Source of the DNA: Bradyrhizobium hipponense
Lineage (GTDB): Bacteria > Pseudomonadota > Alphaproteobacteria > Rhizobiales > Xanthobacteraceae
Reading direction: 5' to 3'
Length of the DNA: 64,000 bases
Assembly: GCF_008123965.1 (NCBI RefSeq)
Contig: NZ_VSTH01000057.1
Span: forward strand, 49,357 to 113,356
Positions 8,901-16,304 of this stretch are shown one piece after another. Numbering within the stretch: the stretch's first letter is position 1; each line of letters begins with the position of its first letter. Under the pieces are notes generated by a model. It saw only the letters and a program-made list of their open reading frames with translations. It was not told the origin of the DNA and ran no database searches. Both the position numbers and the translations under genes were made by a program.

Positions 8901-9790
8901 CCGGATTCCCAGACGATGAGGTGCCGGAGAATAGCTTTTTTCCAGGGCTCATACTCGGCGTGCTCGCCCGCGTGGTCGATGCTGTTGTCATCCGGAAAGA
9001 TGTCGTTCGATTCCGACGCCTTGAGTTCGTCCGCAATTGCGAACGCCAGGAAGGCCAGCGAGAGCGTGCCGAAGCCGGAGGGGCGTTGCAACAATGCGAT
9101 GGTCGCGAGCACAGTCCTGTTGGTGATCTCAAGCTTCTGGAAAATATTGTGCAGGTGGACTTTGACTGTCCCTTGGGAAAGGTTTAGCTGGCGTGCGATC
9201 TCCTTGTTCGACATTCCTTCCGACACGAGTCGTGCAATTTGACCTTCCCGGTGCGTCAATAGCTCCAGCATCTTTTCAATTTTGCCGCCGCCGTCCGCTT
9301 CCTTGCCGGTTGGCGAGAGATCGGACTGCTCCGACTGCTCCAGCGACAGACCGCTCTTCGTCATCAGCCTCAGCGATCGCAGCATAGTAGCTGGAGAGGC
9401 ATACTTCGAAATTGCGCTGCAAGCGCCGGCAGCGATAGCTGCAGTCAGATCGTGGTCGATGTCGGACTCGGTAAAGAACACCAGGCGCGTTGAAAGCTTC
9501 TCAGCTTTCACAATCGCGAGGATCTCGGAGACCGTCAGATCTGGCAGGGAGTCGGCAATAAGCGCGAGGTCGGGTGTCAAATTCCGAATTGCTTCGAGGC
9601 AGCTTGTCCCATCGCTGGACGATGCGACAACGTCGAAGTCCGGCTGTGTCCCGAGTACCGACTTCAGTCCCTGTAGAACGATCGGTTGTCGATCGACGAT
9701 CACAAGTCGGATGCGGTTGAGTATGCCCTGCTTGGCAGACACGTCTAACATGGACTCAGCCCCGGCCCGGCCATTTATGTCCTTCGGCAT
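5906..9790 (-). CDS. Giant LuxR-type response-regulator-like protein with RTX/serralysin-C-like and tandem-repeat C-terminus
   Basis: 1294 aa. Residues about 27-142 form a receiver-like domain; 175-235 a LuxR HTH (LTHREGQIARLVSEGMSNKE, SQGTVKVHLHNIFQKL); about 241-405 two short hydrophobic stretches; 530-605 an RTX/serralysin-C-like segment (SVFDFASGPSRINLAAFG, VYVNATDHVLDIGDRALLEI). Residues about 766-1170 are five tandem units of about 82 aa, then a His/Asp-rich tail. The receiver is unusual: at the phospho-acceptor site (PDLALIAD, aligned with PDLILLD of NarL) the Asp is Ala79, and the acidic pair is VDR, not DD. Usual family members end near residue 220. ATG 9749-9751 (residue 14) is an equally good start. 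No signal peptide or partner kinase is visible. The domain calls for the N-terminus are firm; the C-terminal role is unknown. Confidence 0.85.
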   Translation of the reverse strand: MPKDINGRAGAESMLDVSAKQGILNRIRLVIVDRQPIVLQGLKSVLGTQPDFDVVASSSDGTSCLEAIRNLTPDLALIADSLPDLTVSEILAIVKAEKLSTRLVFFTESDIDHDLTAAIAAGACSAISKYASPATMLRSLRLMTKSGLSLEQSEQSDLSPTGKEADGGGKIEKMLELLTHREGQIARLVSEGMSNKEIARQLNLSQGTVKVHLHNIFQKLEITNRTVLATIALLQRPSGFGTLSLAFLAFAIADELKASESNDIFPDDNSIDHAGEHAEYEPWKKAILRHLIVWESGETPTLTQRDFFAKASQITNPAAAMEALRAAEQSVGLKPWKHYGPVGSSAPNLPAPLLRGTNDTQIGDDPAPEHQFPRLTSNPMSLHGGYGTFATLAGALIYALNDPHLAVQSHDQGQASIDSFLAVTGENATTKLAAITHAGANHADNPAPGFLSHDFRLSSTVVTTGNDNVAQEGGRGQMGPDDAGDNLQKPLGVLDFGHDASIGGYSRDQLIGGNVENVVYRSPIDSKSTSSDSVFDFASGPSRINLAAFGALAWLHMTAASKSIPPHTLAWVYNSASNQTIVYVNATDHVLDIGDRALLEIHLQGILAITEAAVVSEPDGGAVATTLEQLEAALISAIATDETVLSTDKIHAIVDTSESTIGTAGVWTVLADDGLRFQFGETRTGLGASTRSRTFTSDSADATEESAGASGLPAHVSSIALAHSATVPAVESLTSKSEPINADTGVLSTQQNETVNPGAATAANADRDNSQHASEPGSAKAATEPAEAKSIPGNGVGNDNEHHSQASDGSPGSAKTAEPDRVDHSNSGHSTSANAPEAAESVETAGKADRGNQHASEPGSAKAATEPAEAKSIPGNGVGNDNEHHSQASDGSPGSAKMAEPDGVEHSNSGHSTAANAPEVAESVETAGKTDRGNQHASEPGPAKAATEPAEAKSISGNGVGNDNEHHSQASDGSPGSAKTVEPDGVDHSNSGHSTSANAPEGAESVETAGKTDRGNSQHASEPGSAKAAAAELTEAGPIPGNGVGNDNEHHSQASDGSPGSAKTVEPDGVDHSNSGHSTSANAPEVAESVETAGKTDQGNASEPGSAKAAAAELTEAGPIPGNGVGNGAEHRAPASDAASASAAVKTAEPAVAEHGNSGHDLPSTSANATAAADIVEPSFASGDNAGDGNSQRVAPPAAIALQAAQPAKAASETGGVKQELVFHFDSEATPSTLVAVEPKEHNNPLDTHVPPDQDADLDIIVKTPPNALDEHAANHGDHGTHHAIVPAPHDLLI
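6270..7500. repeat. Five imperfect tandem repeats of about 246 bp inside the giant regulator gene
   Basis: The landmark GGCTCCGAAGCG recurs at 7464, 7218, 6972, 6723 and 6480: spacings 246, 246, 249 and 243 bp. All length changes are multiples of three, so the frame is kept. Each unit encodes about 82 residues, for example ASEPGSAKAATEPAEAKSIP followed by GNGVGNDNEHHSQASDGSPG and DHSNSGHSTSANAPE. The last (C-terminal) unit is the most diverged. Composition (Gly, Ser, Ala, Glu, His, Asn) suggests a disordered or cell-surface-type segment. Confidence 0.95.
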
Positions 9791-9888
9791 ATGGCCGCGG
9801 CCGGTTGAGGGATATTAAAATACAATTAATCGATTGGAGAAAGGGGTTTGGCGAGGTTAACCCGACCTAAATCTCAGGTTTGGACGGC

Positions 9889-10224
9889 ATGGTGAATATG
9901 TCCTTTGACCCGATGGCCGTTGCGGTTGATTGGCTCGATGCCTACCGCGCGGGCGATATCGAAGCGATCCTGGAAATGTATGCCGAAGATGCCGTGGTTC
10001 ACTGCGGCTGCGGCGGCGTCAAAACCATTACTGGCCGCCAGGCACTTCGTGCCTATTGGCTCGATCGCCTCCGAGAATATCCGGCAGGCACGTTGGACGA
10101 TCTCAATCACTCCGACGGCGGAACCATTATCTCTTACGTCACCAGTACTGGTGTCATGAGTGCGCTTTTTGCGTTTGACGCCACCGGGAGGATTAAGGAG
10201 CTAGACTGCAGTCCCTCGCACTAG
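9889..10224 (+). CDS. SnoaL/NTF2-like small protein
   Basis: 111 aa. VAVDWLDAYRAGDIEAILEM followed by YAEDAVVHCGCGG and an ITGRQALRAYW segment is the usual N-terminal half of an NTF2-like (SnoaL-type) alpha+beta barrel. It is cytoplasmic, with no signal peptide. ATG 9898 (MSFDPMAV) is an alternative start. It is divergent from the giant regulator, with about 100 bases between them, so it could share its control region. Substrate or function unknown. Confidence 0.7.
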   Translation: MVNMSFDPMAVAVDWLDAYRAGDIEAILEMYAEDAVVHCGCGGVKTITGRQALRAYWLDRLREYPAGTLDDLNHSDGGTIISYVTSTGVMSALFAFDATGRIKELDCSPSH

Positions 10225-10281
10225 GCCCGCGGCGCGATGCACGGCTGGTATGGGGTCACCTGCTGACATTGCCGGGTGCGA

Positions 10282-10620
10282 CGCATGAGCCCCGCCTTCC
10301 GCAACAACGGACACCACGAATTTATGAGCACACACCTCAGGCCCGCCGCATCAACTTGAGCGACGCGGCAAGGCGCAGGCTGCGCTTGCCCGCGAGCGCG
10401 ATGCCTTCGAGCTCGCCGCTCTCCGCCGTACAGGTCCCGGAGAAGCCGATCCCGACCTCATAGCCGCCGAAGACGGAGCTCTCGCCTTTCGCCGGCGTGT
10501 GCTCCTGGTTGAGCATCTCGCCCTTCCAGCGGCCGTCCGCCGAGGAATAGGAGCCGAGATAGTAGAAGAACGCGTCGCCGCCGAGGATGCGGCCGTCCAT
10601 CAGCAGCACCACGCCGGAGC
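10282..10620 (-). pseudogene. 5'-truncated copy of a GrlR-like gene with its 3' flank
   Basis: Bases 10337-10620 encode the last 93 residues of the intact GrlR-like protein at 17373-18077 (DGRILGGDAFFYYLGSYSSA, GYEVGIGFSGTCTA, SLRLAASLKLMRRA) with only a few changes, and share its stop. About 55 bases past the stop (10282-10336) also match 17316-17372. Homology ends abruptly at about 10620, after the GVVLLMD segment; the first domain is missing. Confidence 0.9.
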
Positions 10621-10748
10621 TGGCCGCACGGAGCAGAGGACGGCCGCGCCGAAGAATCCTGCTTTGAACAGGCTCCTGAACTCTTCGGAAAGCGTCCTTG
10701 GCTTTACGAAGATCACTCGTCTTCCACAAACAAGCCCTCGCCATGGAC

Positions 10749-11114
10749 CTACCAGTTTGCGCGCGATGCCCAATGGACGTGCCGGTCGGGTGTCGCGCCA
10801 AGCGGATCATCGAAGGCGCCCGCGTGAATGATCACCTCACGGCCGCTGCGCGTCAGATGCGGCATCGGGCTGCCGCACTGTTTGCAGAAGGCAGTTGCAA
10901 AACTGCGAGCCTGCGGGAGGTCGAACCGAGCGACCGAACACTCGCCACTAAGCCAGCGAAAGGCCCATGCTTTCACGATGACCTCGCACGAATGAGCGGT
11001 GCCGGTCGCTTTGCGGCAGCGTGAGCAGTGGCAATTCAGGAAACGCTCGAACGGGCCATTGACCTCGAACGCGACCTTGCCGCAGATGCAGCTTCCCCGA
11101 TGCGTCGCCGCCAT
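10749..11114 (-). CDS. GFA family zinc protein with a premature stop near the C-terminus
   Basis: 121 aa. All Zn ligands of the GFA (Mss4-like) fold are present: SCICGKV, CHCSRCRKATGT and FCKQCGSPM. The family includes glutathione-dependent formaldehyde-activating enzymes, but most members are uncharacterised. The frame ends at TAG 10749-10751 just after HVHWASRANW. In the fragment at 5003-5150 that codon is TAC (Tyr), and the frame here would otherwise go on 12 more codons to a TGA at 10713-10715. So it has lost about 12 residues by a point mutation and may or may not still fold. AAGGAGG lies 5 bases before the chosen ATG (11112-11114). Confidence 0.7.
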   Translation of the reverse strand: MAATHRGSCICGKVAFEVNGPFERFLNCHCSRCRKATGTAHSCEVIVKAWAFRWLSGECSVARFDLPQARSFATAFCKQCGSPMPHLTRSGREVIIHAGAFDDPLGATPDRHVHWASRANW

Positions 11115-11255
11115 CATCGCCTCCTTACAGATCGATGCACTCTCTAAACTGTTTGCGGAAACAATGGCCGGAAAAACGACCGTTGATAACGAATGAAGCA
11201 GCGTGTTTCTTTTGCGAACGCTACAGCCTTCTGAACGTCTGGATCGGCGGCCGCC

Positions 11256-11494
11256 CCACGCGAAATGGCCTGGGAGGGAAAGACCGTCGGCGAGATCTGC
11301 ACGCAGATCAAAGACCCGCGCGCAATAGCGGGCGCTAGGTGGAAGACCTGATCGACCATACCGGCAAGGACACCCTCGTCGGCCGGGCCTGGAAGCCCGG
11401 CTTCGGCCGTGCACCCGTGCCGGGCACGCAGGAGCAGGCCGGCGCGCTGGTCGAAGCCCGGGTGAAGACCGGGGCGGCGTGTCCGGCTCCCTAG
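11256..11494 (+). pseudogene. Frameshifted 3' fragment of a cytochrome gene paralogous to 2210-2827
   Basis: Starts in frame (PREMAWEGKTVGEICTQIKD), then loses one C relative to the intact gene (GACCCGCGCGC against GACCCCGCGCGC) and shifts frame. The correct frame resumes as EDLIDHTGKDTLVG through AKTG-like VKTGAACPAP to a TAG at 11492. Trp is replaced by Arg twice in conserved positions. No haem motif remains. The next 110 bases match the intact gene's 3' flank. Confidence 0.9.
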
Positions 11495-11631
11495 AGCAAT
11501 TCGATTTGGACGGACGGCCGCTCTACACTTGCGAGCAGACATGATCGGCCCGCGTTGACGCATCGGCTAGGGGCCAAAAGGCGACACGAACTCGACTAGC
11601 GATTGGCCTCAATTCAACTTATCTTCCGCCC

Positions 11632-12276
11632 ATGAACGATTGCTGTTGTGCTCCGCCGCCCCTCAACTTGGGCGCAAACAAGAAACGGGATGCCGCTTAC
11701 CGCCGGGTGCTGTGGGCTGTGCTGGTGATCAATGCCGCAATGTTTGCGGTTGAGGTCGTCGCGGGCCTCGCTGCTGGATCGGCGTCGTTACAAGCTGACT
11801 CCCTCGACTTCTTAGGTGACGCTGCGAACTATGCCATAAGCCTGCTCGTAGTCGGCATGGCACTCCGCTATCGCGCTGCTGCTGCCCTCGCGAAGGGCGC
11901 TACAATGGCCGCCTTCGGTGTATGGGTCATCGCAACAGTCGTCTGGCATTCGCTACACGGAACCCTCCCAAGCGCATTTGCTATGGGCACGGTTGGAGTT
12001 GCGGCTCTGGCTGCCAACGCCGCTTCATTTGGTCTGCTTTGGGCGTACCGTCATGGTGACTCCAACATGCGATCCGCGTGGATTTGCACCCGTAACGATG
12101 TGCTTGGGAACCTCGCCGTCTTATTGGCAGCCGCTGGCGTGTTCGGGACAGGCACAGGGTGGCCCGACGTGATCGTGGCCGCGATCATGGCAGCGCTTGC
12201 GATTCAGGGTGCTGTGTTAGTCGTCCGCCAAGCCGTCGGAGAGCTGCGCGTAGGCCGGCTGGCAGCAGCCGAATAA
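11632..12276 (+). CDS. Cation diffusion facilitator (CDF) family transporter, short form
   Basis: 214 aa. It begins with a Cys cluster (MNDCCCAPPPL) that could bind metal, then about six membrane segments, e.g. VLWAVLVINAAMFAVEVVAG and a TM2 carrying the CDF signature QADSLDFLGDAANYAISL. TM5 has CTRNDVLGNLAVLLAA, where typical Zn/Co/Cd CDF proteins have HxxxD or DxxxD. The cytoplasmic C-terminal domain of classical CDF proteins is absent. Probable role is divalent metal efflux at the inner membrane; the metal is unknown. No neighbouring metal regulator is seen. Confidence 0.8.
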   Translation: MNDCCCAPPPLNLGANKKRDAAYRRVLWAVLVINAAMFAVEVVAGLAAGSASLQADSLDFLGDAANYAISLLVVGMALRYRAAAALAKGATMAAFGVWVIATVVWHSLHGTLPSAFAMGTVGVAALAANAASFGLLWAYRHGDSNMRSAWICTRNDVLGNLAVLLAAAGVFGTGTGWPDVIVAAIMAALAIQGAVLVVRQAVGELRVGRLAAAE

Positions 12277-12300
12277 ATCCTATTGCCAAGGCTAATGTCC

Positions 12301-12403
12301 CTGTCGGGTCAAAAGCGGCGGTCGAAGCAAGCGCGGCTCAACGTCCGGTTTATCGGCGACCACCGACGTCACGATCACTTAAGCGCTTTTCGGTTTAGGG
12401 CCA
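12301..12403. repeat. Direct repeat, copy 1 (upstream of the ThuA-like gene)
   Basis: About 103 bp from CTGTCGGGTCAAAAGCGGCG to CTTTTCGGTTTAGGGCCA, matching 13351-13452 in the same orientation at roughly three bases in four. It may be a member of a dispersed family with GGGTCAAAAGCGG; a weaker relative may lie near 15625-15690. Confidence 0.75.
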
Positions 12404-12501
12404 GCAGCGTTGCATAGCCAGAGGGCGATGCCCCAGGACCGGCGCTGGGGTGATCTGTGTTAGGCTTCTTCAACACATGGTTAGTCTTGGCGGAGGCGAT
12501 T

Positions 12502-13257
12502 GTGAGGCGACGTGACTTCATCGCGCTCCTCGGCGGCGCGGCGGCAATCCGACCACTCGGCGCGCATCCGGAGCGTCCGCCAGAGCGCATCCTCTATTTC
12601 ACATACTCCGCCGGCTACCGGCATGATGTCATACCGCTTTCTAAGGTAATCCTGACCCGGCTCGGAAGCAATTCGGGTGTCTTCGAAGTCACTGCAACGG
12701 AAGACACGTCTGAATTTTCTACCGAAAACCTCGAGCGCTACGCAGCGGTGATGTTCTACACAACCGGAGAACTTCCGATGAGCGACGCGCAAAAGAGAGC
12801 TCTCCTCAACTTTGTACGCTCGGGCCGCGGGTTTCTCGGTGTTCATTCGGCGACGGACACATTCTACACTTGGCCGGACTATCTCGATCTGGTCGGCGGC
12901 TACTTTAATGGTCATCCTTGGCATCAGTCCGTGAAGATCGAGGTGGTTGATCCTGGCGATCCCCTGGTGGCTTTTCTCGGGAATTCGTTGCAAGTCGAGG
13001 ACGAGATCTACCAAATCAGCGACTTCGACTATCGTGGATCACGCGTGCTCCTGCGCCTCGACCCAAGCTCGGTGGACCTTGGCAAGACCGGCGTACATCA
13101 ACGATTCTATGGCTGGCCTCTCACCTGGACCCGATACTATGGCGAGGGACGAGTATTCTATTCGGCGCTAGGCCACGAGCCGTCAGTTTGGCAGGACGAC
13201 CGCTACCAGCGGATCCTCACGAACGCTATCCTCTGGTCTACGCGAAGGTCGCCCTAG
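12502..13257 (+). CDS. ThuA-like domain protein, probable Tat or Sec export
   Basis: 251 aa from a GTG preceded by CGGAGG 6 bases upstream. This start gives an N-terminus VRRRDFIALLGGAAA typical of Tat signal peptides; an ATG at 12457 would place this motif internally. The body has the ThuA pattern: RILYFTYSAGYRHDVIPLSK, YAAVMFYTTGELPMS, FVRSGRGFLGVHSATDTFYT, and a C-terminal GEGRVFYSALGHEPSVWQDD. ThuA-like proteins have a class I glutamine-amidotransferase-like fold and act in sugar (trehalose) metabolism or as glycosidase partners; no specific role can be given here. About 100-bp direct repeats flank the gene. Confidence 0.85.
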   Translation: MRRRDFIALLGGAAAIRPLGAHPERPPERILYFTYSAGYRHDVIPLSKVILTRLGSNSGVFEVTATEDTSEFSTENLERYAAVMFYTTGELPMSDAQKRALLNFVRSGRGFLGVHSATDTFYTWPDYLDLVGGYFNGHPWHQSVKIEVVDPGDPLVAFLGNSLQVEDEIYQISDFDYRGSRVLLRLDPSSVDLGKTGVHQRFYGWPLTWTRYYGEGRVFYSALGHEPSVWQDDRYQRILTNAILWSTRRSP

Positions 13258-13350
13258 TAGACGCCGCGGAACTTCGCATTTGCGCCACCGCCGGATTCGT
13301 AGGCTGGTGTCCGTGCCAGAGGTTCGGACCGTCTTGGTCTGCGACTTCCG

Positions 13351-13452
13351 CTCCGGGTCGAAAGCGGCGGTCGAGGCAAGTGCAACTCGACGTCCGTTCT
13401 ACCAGCGACAGCGGACATCACGGTGGCTGAGGCGCTTTTCGGCTAAGGGCCA
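13351..13452. repeat. Direct repeat, copy 2 (downstream of the ThuA-like gene)
   Basis: CTCCGGGTCGAAAGCGGCGG to CTTTTCGGCTAAGGGCCA, parallel to 12301-12403. The two copies bracket the ThuA-like gene about 950 bp apart. Confidence 0.75.
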
Positions 13453-13478
13453 TGAACGGACGAGCACCCACGCATAGA

Positions 13479-15425
13479 TCATTCCGGCATCCCCGCCTGG
13501 CGTAGACCTTCGTAAACTCGTTGGCGCTGTGCGACAAATGCCGGCCGATCAGAGGGCTCGACGGCCTTGAACCGGCCTAGCGTGAAGCCTGGATTAAGGC
13601 GCTGGAACTCCGCCATCTCGACCCGCGCCGCGGCTTCCTGCCCAGCAAGGGCAAGCGCGCTGGCGAGAAACAAATGGCCGAAGCTGCTTCGCGGATTGAG
13701 ATCGACGGACTTCCTCAGCCACACGACGGCCTCATCGTCGCGTCCGAGATGAAGATTCGCAACTCCCACGAACAACTGCCACACCGAGAGGGACGAGTCT
13801 CGGGGGCTGATCTGGATCGCCTTTTGCACGTGCTCGAATGCCTCCTGCGGTTGCCCAAGGATGACTTTCGTCGCCCCGAGCATCCCATAGCTGTTGGCGA
13901 AATTTCGATCGAGAGAGATGGCAGTTTCATACTCTGTCACCGCTTGCTCGAGACGCCCGAATTGATAATGCAGCGTGGCCTTCATATGGTGCGCGAGGGC
14001 GCTCTTGGGATCGAGAGTCAACGCCCGCTCGATCGCTTCGCCCGCCTGTCGGAGGTCTTCCTCACGCGACGGGCTGAAACGAGAGTTGAAAAGAAACGTG
14101 CCGGCTAGGCCTTCCCAGGCCGGCGCCATATTGGCGTCGAGCCGAATCGTCTCCTGGAAAAGTCGGCGTGCCTCCGACAGGTCGTCTCCCTGGCGAGTTC
14201 TATTCATGATGGCGGTGCCGCGCATCACGAGATCCATCGCGTTGGGATTGTTCGGCCGCTGACGCAGTGCCCGGTGACCTTCAGCCTCGACGAGCTCCAG
14301 GCTCAGTGTTCGCGCAATTCGCGCGGTGATTTCGTTTTGCATCTGGAAAAGATCGCCCCGCTGGTAGTCGAAGCGATCGGCCCACAGATGAGCGCCGGTC
14401 TCGCCGTCAATGAGCTGGGCATTGACCCGCACTTGGTTCGCGGAACGGCGAACGCTGCCTTCGAGCACGTAGCGCACACCCAACTCCCGACTCACTTGCT
14501 TCGCGTCGGTCGGTTTGCCCTTGTAGGTAAACGCCGTGTTTCGCGAGATAACAAAGCTACCCGAGATGCGCGACAGATCGGTCGTCAGGTCCTCGGTCAA
14601 GCCATCAGCGAAATAGTCCTGCTCGGGGTCGTTCGACAGGTTCGCAAACGGCAGAACGACGATCGACAGCCGGGGAGCCGATGCTTCAGCCGGGGCTGCA
14701 GAATTGCTCGTTCCAGGAGGTGCGGTCACACCGATCCGAGCGGGCGGCGGGGTTCTTCCAAGTTGCCACCACAGGCCGGCGCAAACGACCACCAGCGCGA
14801 CGCCCGCCGCTACAATACCAGCGCGCAAAGCGCGACTTGGTAAGCGGACGGCAGCCATAGGCGCGGCTATTGGCGCCGCATAATTGTCGAAATTGACGCC
14901 AAATACCCGGACGGGGCGAGCGATGTTCTTTACGCTGTGCTCGCCGCGATCTTCGAAGGTTAGGCTGGGTAACCTGTCGCGTACCTGATCGTGCACAGCC
15001 TGCGATACGCACACCTCGCCCGGTTCAGCAAGAGCCTCCAGCCGTGCCGCCACATTGACGCCCTCACCATAAACGTCGCCTTCATCGACGATGATGTCGC
15101 CAAGATTGATCCCGACGCGAAAGACTATGCGTTTGTCCGGCTGCAGATCGCGGTTGCGCGCAAACATGGCCTGCTGGACCTCGACCGCACACTGCACCGC
15201 CTCGACGACGCTCGGAAACTCGGCCAACATGCCATCGCCAGTCGTCTTGACGATGCGGCCTTGATGCTGGGCGATCTTCGGATCGATCAGCTCGCGGCGA
15301 TGTGCCTTGAGACGCGCGAGAGTTCCTTCCTCGTCCGCCCCCATCAGCCGGCTGTAGCCGGCAATGTCAGCAGCCAGGATTGCCGCAAGCTTACGCTCGA
15401 CGCGGTTGCGCACGCCCGATACCAT
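13479..15425 (-). CDS. Class III adenylate/guanylate cyclase with TolB-like and TPR regions
   Basis: 648 aa from ATG 15423-15425, chosen because GGAGG lies 6 bases before it; in-frame ATGs upstream (15444-15446 and 15546-15548) are possible. Domains in order: a catalytic cyclase domain at the N-terminus with metal-binding Asp residues (AADIAGYSRLMGADEEGTL, TTGDGMLAEFPS) and VYGEGVNVAARLEALAEPG; one transmembrane helix (GIVAAGVALVVVCAGLWW); a FlgO/TolB-like part (LSIVVLPFANLSNDPEQDYF); then several TPR units. This architecture is abundant in rhizobia. It makes cAMP (or cGMP) near the inner membrane; the signal is unknown. Confidence 0.9.
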   Translation of the reverse strand: MVSGVRNRVERKLAAILAADIAGYSRLMGADEEGTLARLKAHRRELIDPKIAQHQGRIVKTTGDGMLAEFPSVVEAVQCAVEVQQAMFARNRDLQPDKRIVFRVGINLGDIIVDEGDVYGEGVNVAARLEALAEPGEVCVSQAVHDQVRDRLPSLTFEDRGEHSVKNIARPVRVFGVNFDNYAAPIAAPMAAVRLPSRALRAGIVAAGVALVVVCAGLWWQLGRTPPPARIGVTAPPGTSNSAAPAEASAPRLSIVVLPFANLSNDPEQDYFADGLTEDLTTDLSRISGSFVISRNTAFTYKGKPTDAKQVSRELGVRYVLEGSVRRSANQVRVNAQLIDGETGAHLWADRFDYQRGDLFQMQNEITARIARTLSLELVEAEGHRALRQRPNNPNAMDLVMRGTAIMNRTRQGDDLSEARRLFQETIRLDANMAPAWEGLAGTFLFNSRFSPSREEDLRQAGEAIERALTLDPKSALAHHMKATLHYQFGRLEQAVTEYETAISLDRNFANSYGMLGATKVILGQPQEAFEHVQKAIQISPRDSSLSVWQLFVGVANLHLGRDDEAVVWLRKSVDLNPRSSFGHLFLASALALAGQEAAARVEMAEFQRLNPGFTLGRFKAVEPSDRPAFVAQRQRVYEGLRQAGMPE

Positions 15426-15789
15426 GGGAGCCTCCGCGCGGGGCATTCTAGAACGTTCTTGTCCCGGCCGCAGCAAACTTGACGCGCCATCGGGTGCCTG
15501 GTCTGAGCGCAGGGCGGTGTTTAGCTTCTGGAGGCACCAAGTTCCCAAAGGTCGGCACGGCGATGTTCAGGCTTGAGTATCCAACACCGCAGAGGGAGTT
15601 TTCTCTGGATCACTTAGGTCAGGTTTGGGTCAAAACGCGAAAAACTCAACGTGAGCAAATTCAGTCCGCTATGCTTCATTGAACGGACCTCGATGAGGCG
15701 CGCTGCCACTTCGCTGATGGGCCACAACCCGACATATGCGGTGCAGCGATAACCGGCTTTGCCGTTGGAAAGCCTGATCCTTCTTGAGC
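15426..15789. other. Gene-free stretch
   Basis: 364 bases with no supported gene. GGGTCAAAACGCG at about 15627 followed by an AGTCCGCTATG segment weakly resembles the direct repeats at 12301 and 13351. Otherwise nothing recognisable. Confidence 0.4.
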
Positions 15790-16304
15790 TTATGCTCCGA
15801 TTGCGCGGAGCGCCTTATAGCCCGCGGCAACCGACGCCATAGATTTAATTCCTCCGTCCACGAGCGCTTTAATCACTTCCTGCAGCGACATTAATACAAC
15901 TTCGACTCCTGACGCCTCTTCCAACTCGTCAAGGCGTTGCCTGCCTGTCAGCACACATCCGCTCGCAAGGAAAATATGCACTAGATTCGAATTCTTGGTT
16001 GAATCGTCAAAGCAAGTTCCGAGGTCGATCATGTCGCTCGGCGAATAGCCGGTCTCTTCTTCAAGCTCCCGCGCTGCTGCCGTCACCGGTGATTCCGACT
16101 GAAAGGTGCCGGCCGGGAATTCCAAGGTGATTGCCTGCACGCCATGCTTATACTGCCGAACGAGGATAACATTGTTTTCTCTTGTGAGCGGGACCGCAAT
16201 AGCCACATTAGGCCGCCGCCAACAAAGTAGTCGTCAACAACGCGCCCATTGGGCAATTTAACGGTGTCTCGCCGGAGCTTATACCAGCGGTGGTCGGATG
16301 CCAT
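15790..16304 (-). pseudogene. NUDIX hydrolase gene broken by a frameshift
   Basis: The N-terminal frame (from ATG 16302-16304) reads MASDHRWYKLRRDTVKLP then NGRVVDDYFV, the usual start of an ADP-ribose pyrophosphatase-like NUDIX protein. It then goes out of frame at about 16206-16225. The second frame continues with VAIAVPLTRENNVILVRQYK and a NUDIX box (GTFQSESPVTAAARELEEET) and ends normally at 15790. REXXEE is intact, but the box is one residue shorter than the Gx5Ex7REUxEExGU consensus. A GTG at 16204-16206 could start a 138-aa truncated product. Confidence 0.7.
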
